From: Planctomycetia bacterium
Lineage (GTDB): Bacteria; Planctomycetota; Phycisphaerae; Phycisphaerales; SM1A02
DNA: 15,602 nucleotides
Assembly: GCA_009936695.1 (NCBI GenBank)
Contig: JAACEA010000397.1
Span: 1 to 15,602 of the forward strand
Reading direction: 5' to 3'
Under the pieces are notes generated by a model. It had not been told where the DNA came from. It searched no databases and saw only the letters and a list, made by a program, of their open reading frames with translations. Of the stretch, positions 9,596 through 15,602 are shown one piece after another; position 1 is the stretch's first letter; the number at the start of each line of letters is the position of its first letter. The translations under genes were made by a program, and so were the position numbers.

Positions 9596-11578
9596 GTGTC
9601 CGCCCACTCCGGATCCAACGACCGAGACCGCATCCTCGATGCCACGGACATCGTGGCGCTGGTGTCGGAGCAGGTACGACTCGACCCCAAGGGTGACGAG
9701 TTCGTGGGGCTGTGCCCGTTCCACGAGGACTCGAAGCCCTCGATGTACGTCGTGCCCCGGAAGGGCTTCTATCACTGCTTCGCCTGCGGCGCCCATGGCA
9801 ACGCGATCGACTTTCTCGTCAACCTCCATCGCATGGAGTTCCTCGAGGCGCTCGAGACGCTCGCGAACCGCGCCGGCATCGAACTCACCCGACGTGGTGG
9901 AGACGATCGCGGCGCCGCGAACCGTCGCACCGGACTCCTCCGCGCGAACGCGCTCGCCGCCCGCTTCTATCGCCGGTTGATCGTCGAGGACGGACCGTCG
10001 GCGGAGATCGGACGGGAACTCCTGAAGAGCCGGGGCATCTCGGACGAGATCGCCGAACGATTCGGAATCGGCATCGCGCCCGACGCCTGGAGCGACCTCG
10101 CGGATCGCGTCGACCGCTTCCTTCGGGAGGACGTCGCGGTCGACGGCGACGCCGTTCCGGAGCTGCCCATCTTCGAGGCGGCGGGCCTGGTGCGAAACTC
10201 CCGACGCGGAACCCTGATCGACACCTTCCGCAATCGCCTGATCTTCCCGATCCGGGATGAGCTCGGACGCCCGGTCGCCTTCGGAGCCCGGAAGATCGAC
10301 CCGGAGGACGAGCCGAAGTACCTCAACAGCCCGGAGAGCGATGTCTTCCACAAGGGATCGACGCTCTACGGCCTCGATCTCGCGGCGAAGGCGATCGCCA
10401 AGCGGCGAACCGCGATCATCTGCGAAGGCTACACCGACGTGATCGCGCTCCACGCGGCGGGATTCGAGAACGCGGTCGCCACCCTCGGCACCGCCCTGAC
10501 CCGACATCACGCGGATCGGCTCGGACGGTTCTGCGACACCGTCATCCTGCTCTTCGACGGAGATCTCGCCGGCCAGCGGGCCGCGGATCGCGCCGTCGAG
10601 GTGTTCTTCGCCTCGACCGTGGACGTGAAGCTCTGCACCCTTCCCGACGGCGCCGACCCCGATGAACTCCTCGGACGGGAGAACGGCCACGAGCTCTTCA
10701 CCCGCGCGCTCGACGGCGCGGTCGACGCGACCGTCGCCCTGCTCTCGGACTTCCGACGCTCGCTCGATCAGGCCGGCGGCGTGAGCGGTCGCCAGCGGAT
10801 CGTGGACGAAGCCATCAACCGCCTCGACGGCCTCGGGCTCGACGGCGTGGCGGGCGTGCGGAGGAACTTCATCCTCGACCAGATCGCGAGCATCCTCGGC
10901 GTCACGACCTCGATGCTCGAACAGGTTGGACGACGACGGGCCCCGCGAGTCACCGAGACGCTCGCACCGACGACCGAACTCGAACCGGCCGTGATGGTCC
11001 GTGCCGCAGGCGGACGCCGCCGGGCCGAGGAATGCGTCCTGCGGCTCGCCCTCGCCGACACCTCGCTGCTCACCCGGCGGTTCGCCGAGTCGGAGACATC
11101 CGCGACCCTGCTCGATCGATTCGATCACGGCCGCTTCGACGACCCGCCGTGTCGCACCACCTGGCAGCTCATCGAGTCCAAGGCCGCGGGCGGGACCATC
11201 CCCGACGGTCCCGATCTGATCGCCGCGATCGAGGACGAAGGGACCGGACGGATCGTCTCGGCGCTCTTCGTCGAGGGACTCCGCGAACTCTCGACCCCCG
11301 ACGTGGACGCGGAGGCGCTTCTCCGACAGGCCGTCGAGGATCTCGAGATCGCCATCCGTCGCGACGAGAATCTCGCCGATCGGGCGGACCTCGCCTCGCG
11401 ACGGGTCGATTCGGCCGACGACGCCGTCGCCGCCATCAACAAGCTTCGCGCCGCGGGTTCCGACCCCGCGGCCATCGGCCGCCGACGCTCCGGACGCGTC
11501 GGCGGCATCACGACCTTCGAGGGGTTCCCCGAGGAACCCTCGTTCCCGACGTCGATCGACGTCGATTCCTGCGAGTGA
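9596..11578 (+). CDS. dnaG: DNA primase DnaG
   Basis: Primase makes RNA primers at the replication fork. From GTG 9596 it has 660 aa: a CHC2 zinc finger (CPFH at 40-43, CFAC at 61-64), the catalytic core, a TOPRIM domain with EGYTD at 277-281 and FDGD at 320-323 for metal binding, and a helical C-terminal part in the position of the DnaB-interacting domain. GTG 9596 is chosen because it places ILDATDIV about 12 residues from the N-terminus, as in the family. The frame is open back to GTG 9428, but those 56 residues look non-family and low-complexity. No Shine-Dalgarno is present; the bases before the start are pyrimidine-rich. rpoD follows 28 nt later, an operon known as part of the macromolecular synthesis unit. 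Confidence 0.95.
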   Translation: MSAHSGSNDRDRILDATDIVALVSEQVRLDPKGDEFVGLCPFHEDSKPSMYVVPRKGFYHCFACGAHGNAIDFLVNLHRMEFLEALETLANRAGIELTRRGGDDRGAANRRTGLLRANALAARFYRRLIVEDGPSAEIGRELLKSRGISDEIAERFGIGIAPDAWSDLADRVDRFLREDVAVDGDAVPELPIFEAAGLVRNSRRGTLIDTFRNRLIFPIRDELGRPVAFGARKIDPEDEPKYLNSPESDVFHKGSTLYGLDLAAKAIAKRRTAIICEGYTDVIALHAAGFENAVATLGTALTRHHADRLGRFCDTVILLFDGDLAGQRAADRAVEVFFASTVDVKLCTLPDGADPDELLGRENGHELFTRALDGAVDATVALLSDFRRSLDQAGGVSGRQRIVDEAINRLDGLGLDGVAGVRRNFILDQIASILGVTTSMLEQVGRRRAPRVTETLAPTTELEPAVMVRAAGGRRRAEECVLRLALADTSLLTRRFAESETSATLLDRFDHGRFDDPPCRTTWQLIESKAAGGTIPDGPDLIAAIEDEGTGRIVSALFVEGLRELSTPDVDAEALLRQAVEDLEIAIRRDENLADRADLASRRVDSADDAVAAINKLRAAGSDPAAIGRRRSGRVGGITTFEGFPEEPSFPTSIDVDSCE

Positions 11579-11606
11579 CACCGTCAGGCGTTTTCTGGAG
11601 ACCACC

Positions 11607-13460
11607 TTGCTGCCACTGCAACTGACCCCCCATCCCGTCCTCACCGAGCTCGTCGAGGCCGGCCGCAAGCGCGGCTGGATCTGCTACGAGGAGGTCAACA
11701 CCTGCCTTCCCGACTGCTACGTCGATCCGGACGCGGTCGACGCCTTCGTGACCCTGGTGCGGCTCGAGGGCATCGAACTCATCGACGAGATCGAGCGGCG
11801 GCGACGCGGCCTCGACCAGATCGACGCGGCGCTCCAGACCGACCTGAAGTTCCAGCGTGACAACGCCCGCAAGGCGACCCGGACCCCGAAGGTCCAGATG
11901 ATGGACGAGGACGGCGAGAACACGCCCAACGCCGTCCACATCGACGACGGCTCGGAGCTCGGCGAATCCGCGACGCCGGCCGCCAAGGCCGCGGAAGCCG
12001 GTGAGCCCGAGATCCTCGACGACGCCGAGACCCAGGCCGCGGTCGAGCAGGCGATCGCCGAACAGGGATCGAAGCGGATCGACGATCCGATCCGCATGTA
12101 CCTGACCCAGATGGGCACCATTCCGTTGCTCACGCGGGAGCAGGAGATCAGGCTCGCCAAGAAGATCGAGACGACCCGGATGTTCTTCCGACGCCTCACG
12201 CTCGAGAGCGACTACGCGGCGCGGCAGGCGATCGAGACGCTCCAGCAGGTCCACGACGGCCAGCTTCCCTTCGACCGGACCATGCGGATCTCCACCGCCG
12301 AGGACAACGCCAAGGAGAAGGTGGCCAGCCGGATCCCCTACAACTCCTCGACCGTTCGACGACTCATCGACCTGAACGAGACCGGATGGGAGCAGCTCGA
12401 GCAGGACACCTGCACCGACGCCCGACGCGTGTCGCTCCGGGCGGAGATGCAGGAGCGCCGTCGCCGGATCGCGACGCTCCTCGAGGAATGCTGCCTTCGC
12501 ACCGGACGGATCCAGCCGCTGATGCGGAAGCTCCAGGCGGTGAACAAGAAGCTCAAGGACCTGGCTCGGCGGATCGAGAAGGCCGAGAAGCACCCCGACC
12601 GCTACGACCCCGAAGACGTCTTCGTCATGCGGGAGGAACGCGAGGGACTGCGAAGCCTCGTGCTCGAGGAACCGGGCGAGCTCGCGGAGCGGGTTCGGGA
12701 GATCGAGAAGGTCTTCGAGGAATACGAGCAGGCCAAGCGTGATCTCTCCGGCGGAAACCTCCGACTGGTGGTCTCGATCGCCAAGAAGTACCGCAATCGC
12801 GGACTGCCCTTCCTCGACATCATCCAGGAAGGCAACACCGGCCTGATGCGGGCGGTCGACAAGTACGAGTACAAGCGTGGCTACAAGTTCTCGACCTATG
12901 CCACCTGGTGGATCCGACAGGCCATCACCCGGGCCATCGCCGATCACGCCCGCACCATCCGCGTCCCGGTCCACATGATCGAGACCATGTCGAAGCTGCG
13001 GAACATCCAGAAGGTCCTCCTGCAGGAACTCGGCCGGGAGCCCACCGTCGAGGAGATCGCGATGAAGGCGAAGATGCCGATCGAGGAGACCCGGCGGGTC
13101 ATGAAGATCTCGCGTCATCCCATCAGCCTCGACCGTCCGGTCGGCGAGAGCGAGGACTCCCACTTCGGCGACTTCATCGAGGACGAGCGCCAGGAGTCGC
13201 CGTCCGATTCCGCCACCAGCGACATGCTGCGACAGCGGATCAACGACGTGCTTCGGACGCTGACCTATCGCGAACGCGAGATCCTCAAGCTCCGCTACGG
13301 GATCGGCGACGGCTACACCTACACCCTCGAGGAGGTCGGCCGGATCTTCAAGGTCACCCGCGAACGCGTGCGACAGGTCGAGAGCAAGGCGATCCGGAAG
13401 CTCCAGCATCCGATCCGTCGACAGCGACTCTCGAACTTCCTCAACGGCGAGGACGAGTGA
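11607..13460 (+). CDS. rpoD: Primary sigma factor RpoD (sigma-70)
   Basis: This is the housekeeping sigma subunit that recruits RNA polymerase to -35/-10 promoters. The 617-aa product shows region 1.1 (about 10-75), an acidic linker, region 1.2 (159-190, DDPIRMYLTQMG), a charged non-conserved region (about 191-378), region 2 (379-450, with FSTYATWWIRQAITRAI binding the -10 box), region 3, and region 4 (545-612) with the helix-turn-helix LEEVGRIFKVTRERVRQVE contacting the -35. The start is TTG 11607, with GGAG (11597-11600) six bases upstream; no in-frame ATG exists close by. It is co-transcribed with dnaG (28-nt gap) and ends before a strong hairpin. Confidence 0.97.
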   Translation: MLPLQLTPHPVLTELVEAGRKRGWICYEEVNTCLPDCYVDPDAVDAFVTLVRLEGIELIDEIERRRRGLDQIDAALQTDLKFQRDNARKATRTPKVQMMDEDGENTPNAVHIDDGSELGESATPAAKAAEAGEPEILDDAETQAAVEQAIAEQGSKRIDDPIRMYLTQMGTIPLLTREQEIRLAKKIETTRMFFRRLTLESDYAARQAIETLQQVHDGQLPFDRTMRISTAEDNAKEKVASRIPYNSSTVRRLIDLNETGWEQLEQDTCTDARRVSLRAEMQERRRRIATLLEECCLRTGRIQPLMRKLQAVNKKLKDLARRIEKAEKHPDRYDPEDVFVMREEREGLRSLVLEEPGELAERVREIEKVFEEYEQAKRDLSGGNLRLVVSIAKKYRNRGLPFLDIIQEGNTGLMRAVDKYEYKRGYKFSTYATWWIRQAITRAIADHARTIRVPVHMIETMSKLRNIQKVLLQELGREPTVEEIAMKAKMPIEETRRVMKISRHPISLDRPVGESEDSHFGDFIEDERQESPSDSATSDMLRQRINDVLRTLTYREREILKLRYGIGDGYTYTLEEVGRIFKVTRERVRQVESKAIRKLQHPIRRQRLSNFLNGEDE

Positions 13461-13502
13461 TCGAGCCGGCAAGGCGATGATCCGGACATTCGATCGTCCG
13501 AT

Positions 13503-13555
13503 GTGAACGGCGACGAGGCCGCGAGCGAACTGCTCGCGGCCTCGTGTCGTTTCAC
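13503..13555. terminator. Shared terminator hairpin between convergent rpoD and aldehyde dehydrogenase genes
   Basis: A perfect 13-bp stem (13514-13526 with 13532-13544, loop GAACT) is flanked by a further short pairing GTGAA/TTCAC (13503-13507 with 13551-13555). Only short T or A runs follow on either side, but the stem is very stable and symmetric and sits between two converging stops, so it probably serves both strands. Confidence 0.7.
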
Positions 13556-13581
13556 GGGGATCCTCCCGGCCACGGCGAGGT

Positions 13582-15012
13582 TCAGCCGCCCGCCTGCGAG
13601 ACGGTGACGATCTCCAGGTACTCCTCGAGCCCCCAGCGTCCACCCTCACGACCGAAGCCGGAATGACGGATGCCGCCGAAGGGGACCGCGGCCACCGCGG
13701 GGCCGGGGTCGTTGATGCCGATCACGCCCGCCCGCAGGACCGCACCGAGACGTTCGATGCGAGCCGGTTCCGACGTGATGGCATAGGCCGCGAGTCCGTA
13801 CTCCGAGTCGTTGGCGAGCTCGATCGCCTCCTCGTCGTCCCGGAACATCCGGACTGGACAGACCGGGCCGAAGGTCTCCTCCCGCCAGCACCGCATCTCG
13901 CCGGTGCAACCCGCGAGCACCGTCGGCTCGTGGAATCGATCCGCCGCCCCCGCGACCCGGCGTCGTCCACCTCCGGTGACCAGGGTCGCGCCGAGCCGGA
14001 TCGCATCGGCGACGTGCTCCTCGACCTTCTCGATCGCGGCATCGTCGATCATGGGCCCGAGCGTCACGCCCGGCTGCGTCCCGATGCCCGAGACCAGGGC
14101 CGCGGACGAGGCCGCCAACGCCGCCACGAACGAGTCGTGGATCGACTCGTGGACGATGAACCGATTCGGACAGATGCAGGTCTGTCCACCGTTCCGGTAC
14201 TTCGCGGCCATCGCGATCCGGACCGCCGACTCCACGTCGGCATCCTCGAAGACCAGCATCGGGGCGTGCCCCCCGAGTTCGAGCGACAGCCGCAGCAGGT
14301 TCGTCGCACCCTCCCGCATCAGCAGACGGCCGACCTCCGTGCTGCCGGTGAAGGAGAGCTTGCGCACCCGGGCGTCCTCCAGCAGGACCTCGGCGATCGG
14401 CGCCGGCTCGCCCGTGACCAGGTTGAGCACGCCGGCGGGAACACCGGCCTCGACCGCCAGCTCCGCGAAGGCGATCGCGGAGAGCGGCGTCTGTTCGGCG
14501 GGCTTCACGATCTGGGTGCAGCCGACCGCGAGGGCCGGGGCGACCTTCTTCGCGAGCATCGCGATCGGGAAGTTCCACGGAGTGATCGCGACCGCGACGC
14601 CGACGGGACGTCGATGCACGCGGATCGCCTTCCCCGGCACCTCGGGATGTTCGTCCTCGAGCATCTCCACCGCGGACGCCGCGACCTCGAAGAAGCTCCG
14701 AGCGTAGTCGACCTCCGCCTCCGCCTCGGCGAGCGGCTTGCCCTGCTCCGCGGTCATCAACGCCGCGAGTGAAGATCGATTCGCGGCCATCCGAGCCGAG
14801 ATCGCGTGCAACGTCGCCGCCCGCGCCTCCACCGGGCGGGCGGCCCATGCCGGGAAGGCCCCGGCCGCCGCATCCACCGCCCGTCGCGTCTCGGCACCAC
14901 CCATCGCGGGCACGGATCCGATCAGCGCGTCGGTCGCCGGATCCAGAACCTCGAGCGTCCGCCCCGAGTCCGCCGCGACCCAGGCTCCATCGATCAGGTT
15001 GGCTTCCCGCAT
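13582..15012 (-). CDS. gabD: NAD(P)+-dependent aldehyde dehydrogenase, succinate-semialdehyde dehydrogenase (GabD) type
   Basis: The enzyme oxidises an aldehyde to its acid; the GabD type converts succinate semialdehyde to succinate in GABA breakdown. The 476-aa length is normal. Visible residues: PWNFP with N147, KPAEQTP with K170 for the cofactor, FTGSTEVG at 221-228, catalytic E245 in LELGG, nucleophile C279 in GGQTCICPNR, and EETFGPV near the C-terminus. The QTCxCxNR context favours GabD, but glutarate-semialdehyde or a related substrate cannot be excluded, so the symbol is tentative. ATG at 15012 has GGAGG (15021-15025 complement) eight bases upstream. The gene is convergent with rpoD and divergent from the WXG-like gene; no gabT-like partner is in the window. 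Confidence 0.85.
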   Translation of the reverse strand: MREANLIDGAWVAADSGRTLEVLDPATDALIGSVPAMGGAETRRAVDAAAGAFPAWAARPVEARAATLHAISARMAANRSSLAALMTAEQGKPLAEAEAEVDYARSFFEVAASAVEMLEDEHPEVPGKAIRVHRRPVGVAVAITPWNFPIAMLAKKVAPALAVGCTQIVKPAEQTPLSAIAFAELAVEAGVPAGVLNLVTGEPAPIAEVLLEDARVRKLSFTGSTEVGRLLMREGATNLLRLSLELGGHAPMLVFEDADVESAVRIAMAAKYRNGGQTCICPNRFIVHESIHDSFVAALAASSAALVSGIGTQPGVTLGPMIDDAAIEKVEEHVADAIRLGATLVTGGGRRRVAGAADRFHEPTVLAGCTGEMRCWREETFGPVCPVRMFRDDEEAIELANDSEYGLAAYAITSEPARIERLGAVLRAGVIGINDPGPAVAAVPFGGIRHSGFGREGGRWGLEEYLEIVTVSQAGG

Positions 15013-15061
15013 CGTTCGATCCTCCGGATTCCCGGCCGGATCCCCGCAGGAGCACCGGCCT

Positions 15062-15094
15062 GCGGGAGAGTACCCGCGATCATGCCGCTACACT
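15062..15094 (+). promoter_or_regulatory. Possible promoter and dyad ahead of the WXG-like gene
   Basis: TACACT (15089-15094) is a -10-like box inside CGCTACACTCCTCGGACC, which matches 16 of 18 bases of the rpmB -10 region. No good -35 is seen; its place is occupied by the dyad GCGGG-agagta-CCCGC (15062-15077), which could bind an activator or repressor. It lies in the short divergent gap with the aldehyde dehydrogenase. Confidence 0.35.
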
Positions 15095-15128
15095 CCTCGG
15101 ACCGACCGACCCTCAGAGGAGACGCACC

Positions 15129-15401
15129 ATGGCCAAGGCCGTCGCCGATCCGGCCGAACTTCGCCGATTCGCCAACGATCTCAAGCGATTCACCAACGAG
15201 CTTCAGGGAAACATGCAGACCATGCAGGCTCGCATGGGAACGCTCTCCCAGAGCTGGCGTGACCAGGAACAAGCGAAGTTCGAGGAAGAGTTCGACGCCA
15301 CCGTCAAGACGCTTCATCGCTTCGTGAAGGCCTCGGACGTCCACATCCCCTTCCTGCTGCGCAAGGCGCAGCGGATCGAGGACTACCTCCAGCAGCGCTG
15401 A
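15129..15401 (+). CDS. WXG100-like small helical protein
   Basis: This 90-aa soluble, highly charged protein has no signal peptide or membrane segment. Two predicted helices flank a central turn at SQSWRDQEQAKF, with W43 at the position of the WxG turn in ESAT-6/WXG100 proteins; the glycine is replaced by aspartate (W43-R-D45). Size, the central tryptophan and the helical hairpin fit the WXG100 superfamily, whose members are type VII secretion substrates or structural partners. There is no C-terminal YxxxD/E export signal (the end is DYLQQR), so export is uncertain. ATG 15129 has AGAGGAG (15115-15121) seven bases upstream. The following gene starts 30 nt downstream, so the two probably form an operon. 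Confidence 0.7.
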   Translation: MAKAVADPAELRRFANDLKRFTNELQGNMQTMQARMGTLSQSWRDQEQAKFEEEFDATVKTLHRFVKASDVHIPFLLRKAQRIEDYLQQR

Positions 15402-15431
15402 CCCGCGACCACCCGCCCACGAGATCGACCC

Positions 15432-15602
15432 ATGAGCAGCGAGAGCGCGGATGTCCGGTCCATCGACGCCATCGACCGCTTTCGCGTGGCGTTGGTCGAA
15501 TTCGTCGACGCGGGCCGCATCTCCGTTTCGGAGGCCGACAGCGACCTGGATCGGAACGTGATCTGGCTGGAACGGGATCGGGTGCCCCACTGGACGCGCC
15601 AG
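15432..15602 (+). CDS. N-terminal part of an unidentified protein, partner of the WXG-like gene (3' end outside window)
   Basis: 57 codons from ATG 15432 run open to the window end. The visible part is charged and probably helical, with a WLERDRVPHW stretch near the end. There is no signal peptide. I do not recognise a named family. Its 30-nt spacing after the WXG-like gene suggests co-transcription and perhaps a physical partnership, for example a second coiled-coil subunit. Upstream purines (GAGA at 15420-15423) make only a weak ribosome-binding site. Confidence 0.6.
   Translation, partial: MSSESADVRSIDAIDRFRVALVEFVDAGRISVSEADSDLDRNVIWLERDRVPHWTRQ

Noticed and set aside
9196..9696. Plus-strand open frame between rpmB and dnaG
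   Set aside because: The translation is arginine/proline-rich without a family pattern and it overlaps the conserved start of dnaG in another frame.
11508..13649. 713-codon minus-strand open frame opposite rpoD
   Set aside because: Antisense shadow of rpoD; it would run through the strong terminator hairpin and has a repetitive leucine/aspartate/valine composition.

Overview
The window is GC-rich bacterial chromosome (roughly two thirds G+C by eye) made almost entirely of housekeeping genes. Several features point to Planctomycetota, probably class Phycisphaerae: a type III glutamine synthetase, a Thermus-like long-loop bL28, weak or missing Shine-Dalgarno sites at several genes, and a WXG100-like small protein next to an unassigned partner. 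The taxon is an inference from gene content, not a computed placement. I see no insertion sequence, prophage, CRISPR array, tRNA or rRNA.

Layout. (1) 1-2081: the 3' end of what is probably a magnesium-chelatase-like AAA+ ATPase gene, joined by an ATGA overlap to a VWA (MIDAS) protein; together they look like an AAA+/VWA machine of the Rv0958/Rv0959 type. (2) 2082-4743: a ~400 nt leader with a possible dyad-flanked promoter, then glnN (ammonium assimilation), closed by a strong intrinsic terminator. (3) 4846-6686: tig (trigger factor) and a GTGA-overlapping small membrane SHOCT-like protein, closed by a terminator. (4) 6832-8774: clpX with a long glycine-rich N-terminal extension, overlapped by a GAF-domain protein with the three-cysteine set of free methionine-(R)-sulfoxide reductase. 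(5) 8862-9140: rpmB (bL28) behind the clearest promoter in the window. (6) 9596-13460: dnaG then rpoD 28 nt later, a 'macromolecular synthesis' pair, preceded by a 455 nt stretch with no convincing gene and followed by a 13-bp perfect hairpin. (7) 13582-15012, minus strand: a GabD-like aldehyde dehydrogenase convergent with rpoD. (8) 15129-15602: divergent from it, a WXG100-like 90-aa protein and the start of an unidentified gene.

How the genes fit together. Regions 3-4 form a protein-quality block (nascent-chain chaperone, unfoldase, methionine-oxidation repair), but clpP, usually between tig and clpX, is not here. Regions 5-6 are the replication/transcription/translation core. Region 2 and the aldehyde dehydrogenase are nitrogen and carbon metabolism.

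The most interesting points are the clpP-less tig/SHOCT/clpX/fRMsr arrangement, the WXG-like pair at the right edge, the dyads over the putative glnN promoter, and a recurring -10-like box (GnTAnnCT followed by a short pyrimidine/GG tail) ahead of several genes. I did not find a clearly new multi-gene system; the WXG-like pair is the best candidate, and it runs off the window.
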